Shown piece after piece: positions 7,835 through 16,880 of a stretch of 64,000 bases of DNA. The stretch comes from Nocardia stercoris. Its GTDB lineage: Bacteria; Actinomycetota; Actinomycetes; Mycobacteriales; Mycobacteriaceae. The notes under the pieces were generated by a model, which had not been told where the DNA came from, made no database searches, and saw nothing but the letters and a program-made list of their open reading frames with translations. The first letter of the stretch is position 1. Each line of letters begins with the position of its first letter. The stretch lies in the NCBI RefSeq assembly GCF_003696265.1, contig NZ_RFFH01000012.1, forward strand, positions 135,589 to 199,588, given 5' to 3'. A program made the position numbers and the translations under genes.

Positions 7835-8688
7835 CCGCCGCCTCCGCCCCCGCGACCCTGATCGCCACCGAACGGAGTCCGCGCATGACCCGGAAACCGC
7901 GCTGGCCCTTCGCGGTCGCCCCGATCCGCGTGTTCGCACCCGCAGCGGTGTTCCTGCTCGTGATCGGCACCTGGAGTGTGGTCAGCCACTTCGTGATCAG
8001 CGCCGACTCCCGATTCCTGCTGCCCCCACCGGAATCCGTCGTCGCCAAGGGCCTGCTGGACGCCACGGCCCGCACCGAGATCCTCACCGCGCTGGGTGCC
8101 ACCGTGCAGATCGCGCTCACCGGTCTGGCGATCGCGATCGCGGTGGGTGTCGGGATCGCGGTGCTCATGAGCCAGGCGAGCTGGGTCGAGTACTCGATCT
8201 ATCCGTATGCGGTGATCCTGCAGACGATTCCGGTGCTCGCTGTGGTCCCGTTGTTCGGGTTCTGGTTCGGCTACGAGTTCGGCAGCCGGGTGATCGTGTG
8301 CGTGATGGTGTCGCTGTTCCCGGTCATCACCAACACGCTGTTCGGGTTGAAGTCGGTGCAGGCGGCCGAACACGACCTGTTCACCCTGCACGGCGCCGCC
8401 CGGTGGCAACGCCTGCTGAAACTGCAGCTGCCCGCCGCGCTTCCGGCGATGATCTCCGGCTTCAAGATCTCCGGCGGGATGGCGGTCATCGGCTCGATCG
8501 TGGCCGACTTCTTCTTCCGGCAGGGCGATCCCGGGATCGGCCGGATGATCGACGTCTACCGGCAGCGGCTGGCCACCGAGCAACTGATCACCGCGCTGCT
8601 GCTGTCCTCGCTGGTCGGCCTGATCCTGTTCTGGGCCTTCGACTTTCTCGCCGCGCGCGTCGACCGTGCCCACGGCAAGCGCACCTAG
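7831..8688 (+). CDS. ABC importer permease (Tau/Ssu/Nrt type)
   Basis: 285 residues with six expected membrane segments (for example RVFAPAAVFLLVIGTWSVV near the N-terminus and LITALLLSSLVGLILFWAF near the C-terminus). The cytoplasmic EAA-like loop is AEHDLFTLHGAARWQRLLK followed by LPAALPAMISGFKI, typical of the SsuC/TauC group. The start is ATG 7831, overlapping the ATPase stop in ATGA. It forms the membrane channel of the importer. Substrate specificity is not visible here. Confidence 0.9.
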   Translation: MTAASAPATLIATERSPRMTRKPRWPFAVAPIRVFAPAAVFLLVIGTWSVVSHFVISADSRFLLPPPESVVAKGLLDATARTEILTALGATVQIALTGLAIAIAVGVGIAVLMSQASWVEYSIYPYAVILQTIPVLAVVPLFGFWFGYEFGSRVIVCVMVSLFPVITNTLFGLKSVQAAEHDLFTLHGAARWQRLLKLQLPAALPAMISGFKISGGMAVIGSIVADFFFRQGDPGIGRMIDVYRQRLATEQLITALLLSSLVGLILFWAFDFLAARVDRAHGKRT

Positions 8689-8721
8689 TTCTCCCCCTTG
8701 TTCGACCCCGAAGGAAACCAC

Positions 8722-9846
8722 GTGAAGAAGACTCTCCTCGCCGCTGCCGCGCTCGCCGGCAGCCTCCTGCTCGCGGCCTGTAGCAGCAGCGCCTCCTCGC
8801 CGGCGCCGACCGGGCACGGTGCCCTGGCGGGGGTGTGCCCGGCCACCGTGGTGATCCAGACCGACTGGTTCGCCACTCCGGAGCGGGCCGCCGCGTACCA
8901 GCTGGTCGGCCCGAACGGAACCATCGACGCGAAGAAGGGCGCCTATGTGGGGCCCCTGGGCGACACCGGCGTGAATGTCGAAGTGCGGCTCGGCGGTCCG
9001 TTCCTCGGCGGACAGCCGGTGACCGCGCAGATGTATCAGGACACGAGTATCACGCTGGGCTTGGTGCCGACCGACGAGCAGATCCGCGCGAAGTCGAAGT
9101 TCCCGGTGACCGGGGTGTTCGCCTCGCTGCAGACCAACCCGCAGATCGTGATGTGGGATCCCGCGACGTACCACATCAATTCGTGGCAGGACATCGCCGC
9201 CAGCGGCGCCAAGATCATGTACTCCGAGGGTAAGCCGTATATGGACTTCCTGGTCGCCAACGGTGACGTGAAGCCCGACCAACTCGACGCCTCCTACGAC
9301 GGCACCCCCAGCCGGTTCGTCGCGGAGAAGGGCCGGGTCATGCAGCAGGGATACGTCTCCAACGAGCCCTACCGCTGGGAACACGACGTCCAGGGCTGGC
9401 AGAAGCCGGTCGGATCTCTGCTGGTCGCGCAGGCCGGCTACGAGATCTACCCGCACCAATGGTCGGTACGTACCGGCGAGCTCGACAAACTCCGGCCGTG
9501 CCTGCAGAAGCTGGTCCCGATGCTCCAGCAGGCCCAGATCGACTACGCGACCGACCCGGGCCCGACCAACGACGCCCTGGTCCGGATCTCGCAGGGTATC
9601 CCCGGCGGTCCACCGGTGACCGCCGCCGCCAACGCCGACTCGGTGAAAGTGCAACTGGCACAGAAGATCATCGCCAACGGCCCCGGAAACACCCTCGGCA
9701 ACTTCGACACCGCACGGGTCGACCGGGTGATCTCCCAGGTGACCCCGGTGCAGCGCAGCAAGGGCGCCCAGATCCCCGACGGCTTGACGGCCGGCGACCT
9801 GGTGACCAACGAATTCATCGACCCGGCAAGGGGTTTGAAGAACTGA
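8722..9846 (+). CDS. ABC importer substrate-binding lipoprotein
   Basis: 374 residues starting at GTG 8722 with GAAGGAA upstream. The signal peptide VKKTLLAAAALAGSLLL ends in a lipobox LAAC, so the protein should be lipid-anchored outside the membrane. The mature part resembles SsuA/THI5-like periplasmic binding proteins, with IQTDWFATPE and TLGLVPTDEQIR. It is the last gene of the importer operon. An earlier in-frame start at 8698 would spoil the signal peptide. Ligand unknown; linkage to two deaminase-like hydrolases and two amidases suggests an amide- or ureide-like nitrogen compound. Confidence 0.85.
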   Translation: MKKTLLAAAALAGSLLLAACSSSASSPAPTGHGALAGVCPATVVIQTDWFATPERAAAYQLVGPNGTIDAKKGAYVGPLGDTGVNVEVRLGGPFLGGQPVTAQMYQDTSITLGLVPTDEQIRAKSKFPVTGVFASLQTNPQIVMWDPATYHINSWQDIAASGAKIMYSEGKPYMDFLVANGDVKPDQLDASYDGTPSRFVAEKGRVMQQGYVSNEPYRWEHDVQGWQKPVGSLLVAQAGYEIYPHQWSVRTGELDKLRPCLQKLVPMLQQAQIDYATDPGPTNDALVRISQGIPGGPPVTAAANADSVKVQLAQKIIANGPGNTLGNFDTARVDRVISQVTPVQRSKGAQIPDGLTAGDLVTNEFIDPARGLKN

Positions 9847-9946
9847 CCGACGACACCGGCCGCGCGATCACTGCCCCTGGGCACGGTCGCGCGGCCGACG
9901 CCGTCGGAATCCGGGCGCGTCGATGGGCCCGGCGGCCGGCCGTGGA

Positions 9947-10684
9947 TCAGACGGTGCCGCCGTTGACCCGGATGTTCTGCGCGGTGACCCATCCGGCCGC
10001 GTCGGAGGCGAGGAACGCGACCACCGCGGCGATGTCGTCCGGTCTGCCGAGCCGGTCGAAGGCGCTCAGTTGTTCCAGGCTCGCCAGGAATTCCGCGCTC
10101 TTGCCGGTGCGGTAGGTTTCGGTCTCCGTCGCCCCGGGGCTCACGGTGTTGATCGTGATCCCGCGCGGACCGAAGTCCTTGGACAGGATGCGGGTGAACT
10201 GTTCGACCGCTCCCTTGGTGGAGTCGTAGAGCGCGTAGCCGGGCAGCATGAGCGCGGTGGTCGAACTGGATATCGTGATGATCCGCCCGTTGTCGGCCAG
10301 GTGCTCCCAGGCCAGCTGTAGTCCGTGGAAGACGCCCTTCACGTTGACGGCGTAGCTGAGGTCGAATTCCTCGCCGGTGACCTCGTGGAAGGGTTTGGTG
10401 AGGGCCACCGCGGCATTGTTGACCAGGATGTCCCAGCGGCCGTAGACCCGCAGCAGTTCCGCGACCAGCGCCGCGTACTCGTCGCGGTCGCGCACGTCCG
10501 CGGCGATCTCGATGGCGTCCCCGCCGGCGGCACGGATCTCGTCGACGGCCCGCGCCGCCGAATCCGGTGTGTGCGGGTGGTTGACCACCACCCGGGCGCC
10601 GGCGACCGCCAGCGCCCGGGCGATCGCCTTGCCGATCCCGGTGGACGCACCGGTGACCAGGGCGGTCTTGCCGGTGAGTGTCAC
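9947..10684 (-). CDS. Short-chain dehydrogenase/reductase (SDR)
   Basis: 245 residues of the classical SDR family. Visible motifs are the cofactor loop TGASTGIGKAIA, the NNAA motif in LVNNAAVAL, catalytic Ser in ITISSST and YDSTK (Tyr-x3-Lys). VVVNHPHTPDS after the second strand is compatible with NADP or NAD; the preference is not clear. The GTG start (10682-10684) overlaps the DUF3224 stop by 4 bp, giving tight coupling. It is the distal gene of the UbiX-UbiD-DUF3224-SDR operon and may oxidise or reduce the decarboxylation product or its precursor. Confidence 0.9.
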   Translation of the reverse strand: MTLTGKTALVTGASTGIGKAIARALAVAGARVVVNHPHTPDSAARAVDEIRAAGGDAIEIAADVRDRDEYAALVAELLRVYGRWDILVNNAAVALTKPFHEVTGEEFDLSYAVNVKGVFHGLQLAWEHLADNGRIITISSSTTALMLPGYALYDSTKGAVEQFTRILSKDFGPRGITINTVSPGATETETYRTGKSAEFLASLEQLSAFDRLGRPDDIAAVVAFLASDAAGWVTAQNIRVNGGTV

Positions 10685-11091
10685 GCCTCGAACCAGTAGT
10701 CGAGCCAGACGTCCGCGCCCGCACCGAGTTTCGCGGTGAAGCCGCCGGTGCCGCGCAGGCCGGTGAGGTCGCCGGTGCCCGAGCCGGGGATGACGAACCA
10801 TTCGCCGGCGACTATCCCGTTCGCGACGGTGCCGTTGTCCTGCAACAGGAAGGTCCCGGCCCGGCCGGCTACGGATCCGGTGACCCGTTCGATGCCGACG
10901 AAGCTGGCGCCGCCGTCCGCGGTGGACGACTGCAGGAACTCGACGACGCCGTCACCGGCGATGTCGCCGGAAAAGCTTTCCTCGACATGGATTTTCGACA
11001 GCACGGGGCCGGCGGCGGGCTGTTCGTAGGCTTCCGGCTCGTACTTGTGCACGGTGATGGTGCCGGTGGCGCGGTTGGTGGTGGTAGGCAT
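10681..11091 (-). CDS. DUF3224 domain protein
   Basis: 136 residues that match the DUF3224 family pattern (TGTITVHKYEPEAYEQ at the start, SKIHVEESFSGDI, then GIERVTGSVAGRAGTFLLQ and GTGDLTGLRGTGGF). These proteins are predicted to be small beta barrels related to the allene oxide cyclase fold; function is not established. Start ATG with AGGAGAG 3 nt upstream. It lies between UbiD and SDR genes in the same operon, so it may bind or isomerise the substrate or product, but that is only inferred from context. Confidence 0.82.
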   Translation of the reverse strand: MPTTTNRATGTITVHKYEPEAYEQPAAGPVLSKIHVEESFSGDIAGDGVVEFLQSSTADGGASFVGIERVTGSVAGRAGTFLLQDNGTVANGIVAGEWFVIPGSGTGDLTGLRGTGGFTAKLGAGADVWLDYWFEA

Positions 11092-11127
11092 GTCTCTCCT
11101 GGGATGGTGGGTGGAAATCGGTGGGGC

Positions 11128-12621
11128 TCAGCGGTAGCCGTATTCCTGCCAGCGGTCGAGGACCCGGCGCTGGATCTCGGCCGGCCAGCCGTTCTCGAAA
11201 CTGCCCTTGACCGGTCGCCGGCCCTGCGGATACAGGTCGGCGAGCAGGCAGTTGTAGATCACCTTGCCGGCCATGAAGGTGTGGGATTCCTCCGGCGACA
11301 GGTACACCGCGAGCTGGTCGGAAACCGCGGGTGGGTAATGGAATTCGCCCCGGTTCACGTCGGGGTGGGAGCGGGTGGCGAACGCCCACACCACCTCGTC
11401 GAGGTTCGTGATGTCGATATCATCCTCGACGACCAGGATCTTCGGGGCGTTCACCGAGGGCTTGCCGGTGAAGATGACGGACGCGATCTTGTCGATCAGA
11501 TCGTGCGAGCCCAGGCCGGTGGTCTCGTGCCAGTCCTGCTTCACCGCGACGGTCAGCCAGTGCACGGCGGCCTCGAAGTTGTACCAGGCCGAGGAGATCG
11601 GCAGGCCGGCCTCGCGCAGCAGGTAGAGGATCTCCGCGGCGCTGGTGGTGCCGATGATGGTGTGGTCCTCCTCCACCGGCGGGCCCGCGGCCACGGTCGG
11701 CTGGATCGCGCCGTCGCGGTAGGTGATCGCGCTGACGTGGAAGACCGCCTTGGGGCTGGCCTCGGTGGCGTTGTAGCCAGGGAACTCGTTGAACGGACCC
11801 TCCGAGACGGTTTCGTCGAGCGCGATGTGCCCTTCGACCACGATCTCGGCGGTGGCGGGCACCAGCAGGTCCACGGTCTCGGCCGGCACCAGTTCCAGGC
11901 CCTCGCCGAACAACGCACCGAGGTAATGGGTTTCGTCCTCGCCCTCGGGAATGGGCATGCCGCCCACCCAGGGCAGGCCCGGCTCCACCCCGACCGCGAG
12001 GGCGATCGGCATCGGCTCGCCGGCTTCGGTCCACTTCGACCGGATGATGCCCAGGTGCTGGGGCGCGGGGATGAGGCAGGCGAGAGTGTTCTTGTCCGAG
12101 ATCATCATTCGGTTGATCGACCAGTTGGTCCACGACCCGTCCGGTGTCTTGGCGATGTTCATACCGTAGGTCTGCAGGTAGCGGCCGCCGTCGTTGCCGT
12201 GCAGCTTCGGCGTCGGGAACACGAACAGGTCGATGTCGTCGCCGAGCATGACGTTCTGCTTGCACGGCGCGGCGGCGCGGTCCACCACCACCGGCGGGAT
12301 TCCGGGTTTCGTGCGGGCGTCCGCGAGGACATCCACGATCTGCTGGCCGGTGGCGTCGTGGGGCAGGCCCAGCGCCAGCGCAATCCGTGCCAGCCGGTGC
12401 CGCGGGGCCGACAGCGCGCCCGGTGCGCCGAGCACCCGGAAGCCGGTGCCGGTGTAACCGGTGATGTTCTCGAACAGCGGTGCGGGGGCGCGCAGGTCGT
12501 AGGAGCGGCGGATGATCGCGCCGATCTCCAGATCCCAGTCGACCTCGGCGTCGATGTGCTGGATCTCGCCGATGGCGTCGAGCGCCTCGATGAACTCGCG
12601 GAGGCTTTTCAGATGTGCCAC
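11128..12621 (-). CDS. UbiD-family prenylated-FMN-dependent decarboxylase
   Basis: 497 residues, full family length. The catalytic triad of UbiD/Fdc enzymes is present as Arg171 (NWSINRMMI), Glu274 and Glu279 (SEGPFNEFPGYN), with spacing almost identical to Fdc1. These cytoplasmic enzymes reversibly decarboxylate aromatic, heteroaromatic or alpha,beta-unsaturated acids using prenylated FMN. The GTG start at 12619-12621 follows AAGGAAAGAG. The flavin prenyltransferase gene is immediately upstream (19 bp). The substrate is unknown; the active-site sequence is not one I can assign to ferulate, vanillate or pyrrole carboxylate enzymes. Confidence 0.92.
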   Translation of the reverse strand: MAHLKSLREFIEALDAIGEIQHIDAEVDWDLEIGAIIRRSYDLRAPAPLFENITGYTGTGFRVLGAPGALSAPRHRLARIALALGLPHDATGQQIVDVLADARTKPGIPPVVVDRAAAPCKQNVMLGDDIDLFVFPTPKLHGNDGGRYLQTYGMNIAKTPDGSWTNWSINRMMISDKNTLACLIPAPQHLGIIRSKWTEAGEPMPIALAVGVEPGLPWVGGMPIPEGEDETHYLGALFGEGLELVPAETVDLLVPATAEIVVEGHIALDETVSEGPFNEFPGYNATEASPKAVFHVSAITYRDGAIQPTVAAGPPVEEDHTIIGTTSAAEILYLLREAGLPISSAWYNFEAAVHWLTVAVKQDWHETTGLGSHDLIDKIASVIFTGKPSVNAPKILVVEDDIDITNLDEVVWAFATRSHPDVNRGEFHYPPAVSDQLAVYLSPEESHTFMAGKVIYNCLLADLYPQGRRPVKGSFENGWPAEIQRRVLDRWQEYGYR

Positions 12622-12640
12622 AGTCTCTTTCCTTGTCGAG

Positions 12641-13207
12641 CTATTCGCCCCAGCGGGGCAGGTCGGCTACGTCGATACCGAGCAGGTCCAGGGCCCGGCC
12701 GGCGGTGTGGTCGACGATGTCGTCGACGGATCGGGGTTTGAGGTAGAACGCCGGCACCGTCGGCATCACCACACCGCCCATCTCGGTGACGGCGGTCATG
12801 GCGCGCAGATGCGCCAGGGTGAGCGGTGTTTCGCGCACCAGCAGGACCAGACGGCGGCGCTCCTTGAGCGTCACGTCGGCGGCCCGGGTGAGCAGATTGT
12901 CGTTGCCCGCGTGGGCGATCGCGGACAGCGACCGGATCGAGCAGGGTGCCACGATCATTCCGGCGGTGCGGAACGAGCCCGAGGCGATCGCGGCCCCGAT
13001 ATCGGCCGGGCGGTAGGTGACATCGGCCATCGCGGCCAGATCCCGTGCGCTGAGGGAGGTTTCGTAGGCGCGAGTCTGCTGGGCGGCGGGCGTCACCACC
13101 AGATGGGTCTCGACCCCTGCCTTGCGGGCGAGTTCGAGCACCCGGACGCCGTAGGCGATACCGGTCGCTCCGCTGATCCCGACCACCAGTCGTTGCGTAA
13201 TGGACAC
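12641..13207 (-). CDS. ubiX: UbiX-family flavin prenyltransferase
   Basis: 188 residues with the Rossmann-like flavin site VVGISGATGIAYGVRVLE, the phosphate-binding segment IVAPCSIRSLSAIAHAGNDNLL and the loop RRLVLLVRETPL, all typical of UbiX/Pad1. It attaches dimethylallyl phosphate to FMN and supplies prenyl-FMN to the UbiD protein encoded next. It is the first gene of the operon, starting at GTG 13205-13207, and is divergent from the LysR regulator (69 bp between starts), the common arrangement for LysR-controlled catabolic operons. Confidence 0.93.
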   Translation of the reverse strand: MSITQRLVVGISGATGIAYGVRVLELARKAGVETHLVVTPAAQQTRAYETSLSARDLAAMADVTYRPADIGAAIASGSFRTAGMIVAPCSIRSLSAIAHAGNDNLLTRAADVTLKERRRLVLLVRETPLTLAHLRAMTAVTEMGGVVMPTVPAFYLKPRSVDDIVDHTAGRALDLLGIDVADLPRWGE

Positions 13208-13276
13208 CGCAACAGGCTGTCCTGCCAGGGCTTTCTCATCAAGGATAAATTCCGGCGGCGTCGATAAACTGACGTT

Positions 13277-14203
13277 ATGGATCCTGCGTACGAAGGTTCA
13301 CGGCTCGATCCGCTCGAACTGCAGGCGCTGCTGGTGCTGTCCGAGGAGCTGCATTTCGGCCGGACCGCGCAGCGGCTCGGGGTGTCGCAACCGCGAGTCA
13401 GCCAGCTGATCCGGCAGCTGGAACGGCGGGTGGGCCGGCGGCTGGTGGAGCGCACCAGCCGCCGCGTGGTGATCAACCGTCTCGGTGAACAGTTGCTGTC
13501 CGGGGTGCGGCCCGCGTTCGCGGCGCTGCAGCGCGCGTTCGAGGACACCCGCACCGCCGCGCACGGCCTGCGGGTCGGGTTCCTGGCGCCCTACGTCAGC
13601 ACCCTCGACCGGGGGATCGGCGCGCTGCGCGTCGAACACCCGCAGTGCACGGTCTCGCTGGTGCAGATCCACTGGACCGACGTGTTCGGCCCGCTGCGCC
13701 GCGGCGCGGTGGACGCGCAGATCTGCCTGGCGCCGGTGGAACAACCCGGCGTGATGGTCGGGCCGACGCTGGCGACCTTTCCGCGGCAGGTCGCGGTCGC
13801 CCGCAGCGGCAAGTGGGCGACCCGCCCGGCACTGACCCTGGAGGACCTGGGGGATACGCCGGTGATCGGCCCGCATCCGAGTGTCCCCGCCGAGCTGGCC
13901 CGCAGCTTCTGGCCGCCCGCCACCACCCCGGCCGGCCGGCCCATCCGGTTCGTGACCGCGGCCCGCACCGAACCCGAGATGCTCAGTGCCGTCGCCCACA
14001 GCGACGCCGTCTTCGTCACCTCCACCGCCATGCCGACCCGGTTCAACCACCCCGGCGTGGTCTTCGTGCCGTTCGAAGGCCTTCCGGACGCGACCGTGGT
14101 GCTGGTCTGGCCCGAGGGCACCGACCACCCGACGCTCGACAAATTCGCCGCTCTCGCAGCATCTTCCGGTGCGGTGGCCGACCGGATGCCGGTCGGCCGC
14201 TGA
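13277..14203 (+). CDS. LysR-family transcriptional regulator
   Basis: 308 residues: N-terminal winged HTH (about 12-70; HFGRTAQRLGVSQPRVSQLIRQLE is reduced here to its key part AQRLGVSQPRVSQLIRQLE) and a periplasmic-binding-protein-like effector domain (about 95-290). Divergent from ubiX with only 69 bp between, so it probably binds there and activates the UbiX-UbiD operon when an aromatic acid is present. In the short gap, GATAAA occurs twice (13244 and 13263 region), which might be half-sites, but no clear T-N11-A palindrome was found. Confidence 0.9.
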   Translation: MDPAYEGSRLDPLELQALLVLSEELHFGRTAQRLGVSQPRVSQLIRQLERRVGRRLVERTSRRVVINRLGEQLLSGVRPAFAALQRAFEDTRTAAHGLRVGFLAPYVSTLDRGIGALRVEHPQCTVSLVQIHWTDVFGPLRRGAVDAQICLAPVEQPGVMVGPTLATFPRQVAVARSGKWATRPALTLEDLGDTPVIGPHPSVPAELARSFWPPATTPAGRPIRFVTAARTEPEMLSAVAHSDAVFVTSTAMPTRFNHPGVVFVPFEGLPDATVVLVWPEGTDHPTLDKFAALAASSGAVADRMPVGR

Positions 14204-14317
14204 CACTGCCGCCGGTTCCGGTGCGGTCCGCCGTGGTCGCGGCGGTGTCCGGTCGCCTGAACTCACCGGCTCGAAAATCGTTGGCGGCCTCGGGGACCGG
14301 GATGTCACGATCCGCGG

Positions 14318-14911
14318 GTGAGTACCCCGTTCCGTCAGATCCGCGCCGACTTCGACGACCGGACGGTCGTCGTCTACCAGGCCTACCGGCCCGAGATCGC
14401 CGGTCCGGCAGCCGCTTCCGGGCGGTTCGGGGGCGAATTCAAGCGGGCCCGGATGACCTGGATCAAGCCGTCGTTCCTGTGGATGATGTATCGCTGCGGG
14501 TGGGCGAGCAAGCCCGGGCAGGAACGGGTGCTGGCGATCACCGTCACCCGCGCGGGTTTCGAATGGGCGCTGCGGAACTCGGCGCTGTCGCACCTCGATC
14601 GGTCCCTCCACCGCGATGTCGCGGACTGGCGGTCCGGGCTCTCGGCGCCGGTCCGCGTGCAATGGGACCCCGAGCGGGACACGCACTTGCGCCCACTGCC
14701 GCACCGCTCGCTGCAGGTCGGCCTGTCCGGCCCGGCTGTCGACCGGTACTGCGACGAGTGGATCACCGGCATCGAGGACGTGACTGAACGGGCGCGCACG
14801 GTGCGCGGGCTGGTGGCCGCCGGTGACGACGCGGGCGCGACTCGGCTGCTGCCGGTGGAACGCCCGTACCCGCTGCCGGACGACATTGCCGCCCGGATCG
14901 GCTGCCGCTAG
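14318..14911 (+). CDS. DUF4291 domain protein
   Basis: 197 residues, nearly all DUF4291. Strong family patterns are FRQIRADFDDRTVVVYQAY at the start, RMTWIKPSFLWMMYRCGW and the following KPGQERVLAI, then a C-terminal part with RSLQVGLSG. The family is widespread in bacteria and fungi and has no established function, although the conserved basic and aromatic residues suggest nucleic-acid or nucleotide binding. The GTG start at 14318 fits the family N-terminus. It is a single gene; the 114 bp before it and 122 bp after it show no obvious partner. Confidence 0.85.
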   Translation: MSTPFRQIRADFDDRTVVVYQAYRPEIAGPAAASGRFGGEFKRARMTWIKPSFLWMMYRCGWASKPGQERVLAITVTRAGFEWALRNSALSHLDRSLHRDVADWRSGLSAPVRVQWDPERDTHLRPLPHRSLQVGLSGPAVDRYCDEWITGIEDVTERARTVRGLVAAGDDAGATRLLPVERPYPLPDDIAARIGCR

Positions 14912-15033
14912 CCGTTCGCGGCCTGTGGCACACCTCGGTGCCGGTCCGTTCCGGCACTCGAGGGGCCGGGTACGTATGGTGTCGCCGAGGTCCCGGTCGG
15001 GACCGCGAGCAGGCACATCCACGGGAGGTTGTC

Positions 15034-16263
15034 ATGACCCGGCGACGGATACCCCGCCCCGCCGAACTCGCTCCGCTGGTGCGGCTGCGGCGCCCGTCGC
15101 TGAGCCGGTCGGCGAAGCTCGAACGGGCGCAGACCATCTGGGACCTGCGCGAGCTGGCGCGCAAGCGGACGCCGGCGGTGGCTTTCGACTACACCGACGG
15201 TGCGGCGGACGGCGAGATCGGTCTGCGGCGGGCGCGGGAAGCGTTCGCGGACTTGGAGTTCCGGCCGTCGATTCTGTGCGATGTGGCCGACACCGATACC
15301 TCGGCGACGGTGCTCGGGAAAGTATCGCGGCTGCCGGTGGGGATCGCGCCGACCGGGTTCACCCGGATGATGCACACCGACGGGGAGGTCGGCGGCGCCC
15401 GGGCGGCCGCGCGGGCGGGGATTCCGTTCGCGCTGTCCACCATGGGCACCACCGGGATCGAGGAGCTGGCCGCCGCCACCGGGCCGGCGGCGCGAAACTG
15501 GTTCCAGCTGTACATGACTACCGACCGGGACCGGTCGATCGCGCTGATCGACCGGGCCGCCGCGTCCGGCTTCGACACCCTGCTGGTCACGGTCGACGTG
15601 CCGGTGTCCGGTGCCCGGCTGCGGGACCTGCGCAACGGCATGACGGTGCCGCCGTCGCTCACCTGGAAGGGCGCGCTGGACGCCACCCGCAAACCCGGCT
15701 GGTGGTTCGACTTCCTCACCACCGAACCACTGGCCTTCGCCACCCTCGACCGCTGGCCCGGCACCGTCGCCACCCTGCTGGACAGCATGTTCGACCCCAC
15801 CGTCACCTACGAAGACCTGGCCTGGATCCGCGACCGCTGGCCCGGCAAGCTGGTCGTGAAGGGCGTACAGACCCTGGCCGACGCCCGCCGCCTCGCCGAC
15901 ACCGGCGCCGACGGCATCGTGCTGTCCAATCACGGTGGGCGCCAACTGGATCGGGCCCCGGTCCCACTGCATCTGCTACCGGCCGTGGCCCGCGAGGTCG
16001 GCCGTGACCTGGAGATCGTGCTCGACACCGGCATCATGCACGGCGCCGACATCGTCGCCGCCCTCGCCCTCGGCGCCCGCTTCACCCTCGTCGGCCGCGC
16101 CTACCTCTACGGCCTGATGGCCGGCGGCGAAGCCGGCGCCGACCGCGCGATCGACATCCTGCGCACCCAACTGATCCGCACGATGAAACTGCTCGGCGTC
16201 AGCAGCGTCGCCGAACTCACCCCCGACCACGTCCGCCTGCTCCACCGCTTCCGGGAGGACTGA
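15034..16263 (+). CDS. FMN-dependent alpha-hydroxy-acid dehydrogenase (L-lactate dehydrogenase-like)
   Basis: 409 residues of the TIM-barrel FMN family that oxidises L-2-hydroxy acids to 2-oxo acids. Seen: Tyr53 in FDYTDGAADGE (substrate-carboxylate Tyr), the flavin region PVGIAPTGFTRMMH, FQLYMTTDRD, LVVKGVQ with the flavin-binding Lys, and the catalytic His and substrate Arg in SNHGGRQLD, followed by DTGIMHGADI. The ATG at 15034 is preceded by GGGAGG. Similarity is to LldD, and relatives also include the mycofactocin-associated MftD, but no mycofactocin genes are nearby. Monocistronic, converging with the PIN gene. Confidence 0.88.
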   Translation: MTRRRIPRPAELAPLVRLRRPSLSRSAKLERAQTIWDLRELARKRTPAVAFDYTDGAADGEIGLRRAREAFADLEFRPSILCDVADTDTSATVLGKVSRLPVGIAPTGFTRMMHTDGEVGGARAAARAGIPFALSTMGTTGIEELAAATGPAARNWFQLYMTTDRDRSIALIDRAAASGFDTLLVTVDVPVSGARLRDLRNGMTVPPSLTWKGALDATRKPGWWFDFLTTEPLAFATLDRWPGTVATLLDSMFDPTVTYEDLAWIRDRWPGKLVVKGVQTLADARRLADTGADGIVLSNHGGRQLDRAPVPLHLLPAVAREVGRDLEIVLDTGIMHGADIVAALALGARFTLVGRAYLYGLMAGGEAGADRAIDILRTQLIRTMKLLGVSSVAELTPDHVRLLHRFRED

Positions 16264-16299
16264 ATCGCGCGGCGGCCCGCCGCTTGCGGGTTGTCACGT

Positions 16300-16872
16300 C
16301 TAGCGGGCCGAGCGCATCAGCTCGACAGCTTCGATCATCGAGTATCGCTCGGCGAGGATGTCGAAGGCCTCGGCGACCGACACAGCCGGACGGTGATACC
16401 GGGTCAGCATGGTGGTGAACGCTTGGCAGGCAATGCTCGGCGAGACCGCTACGGTATTCGCCGCGAAGTGCCCCGGAGTGCTGACCGTCATATGGGCAGG
16501 CAGGCAATCGTGTGGAAAGTCTTTCAGATTGCTGGTGACAACGGTGTCTGCTCCGCCGATCAAGGCTGCTGCGACAACATGTTCGTCATCCGGATCGGGG
16601 AGTTGAAATGTTCCCTCCAGGGGCTCCCAGTCCAGGACGATGGCATCGTCGAATGCTGTCCGCATCGCGCTGACGAGGCGGCGTGATCGGGCCGCAGCCG
16701 CTGTCTGATTCATTCCGCGACGGGTTAGCTTGGCTTCCTCATGGAATTCGAGTTCATCCAGAATACGGTTCGACCACAGCGGCCGGTACAGCCCTTGAGT
16801 GGCGAGCGACAGGAGGAAATCGCGTTGTAAGCTCTGCCAGAGAACACAGGTATCCAGCAGTGCCGCAAACAC
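16300..16872 (-). CDS. PIN-domain ribonuclease toxin
   Basis: 190 residues. The PIN active site is visible as Asp7 in LLDTCVLW, an acidic patch in LDELEFHEEAKL, DPDDEHVVAAAL and the final SNLKDFP. PIN toxins cleave RNA with Mg2+. It is longer than a classical VapC (about 130), with a C-terminal helical extension of roughly 45 residues that may take part in the antitoxin contact. The start lies 8 bp after the antitoxin stop, so the antitoxin is made first from the same mRNA. Confidence 0.82.
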   Translation of the reverse strand: MFAALLDTCVLWQSLQRDFLLSLATQGLYRPLWSNRILDELEFHEEAKLTRRGMNQTAAAARSRRLVSAMRTAFDDAIVLDWEPLEGTFQLPDPDDEHVVAAALIGGADTVVTSNLKDFPHDCLPAHMTVSTPGHFAANTVAVSPSIACQAFTTMLTRYHRPAVSVAEAFDILAERYSMIEAVELMRSAR

Positions 16873-16880
16873 ATTCCCCC

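Noticed and set aside
6986..9846. Assigning the ABC importer to taurine or alkanesulfonate uptake
   Set aside because: The ATPase and permease belong to that broad family, but no sulfonate dioxygenase or monooxygenase gene is nearby and the neighbours are C-N hydrolases.
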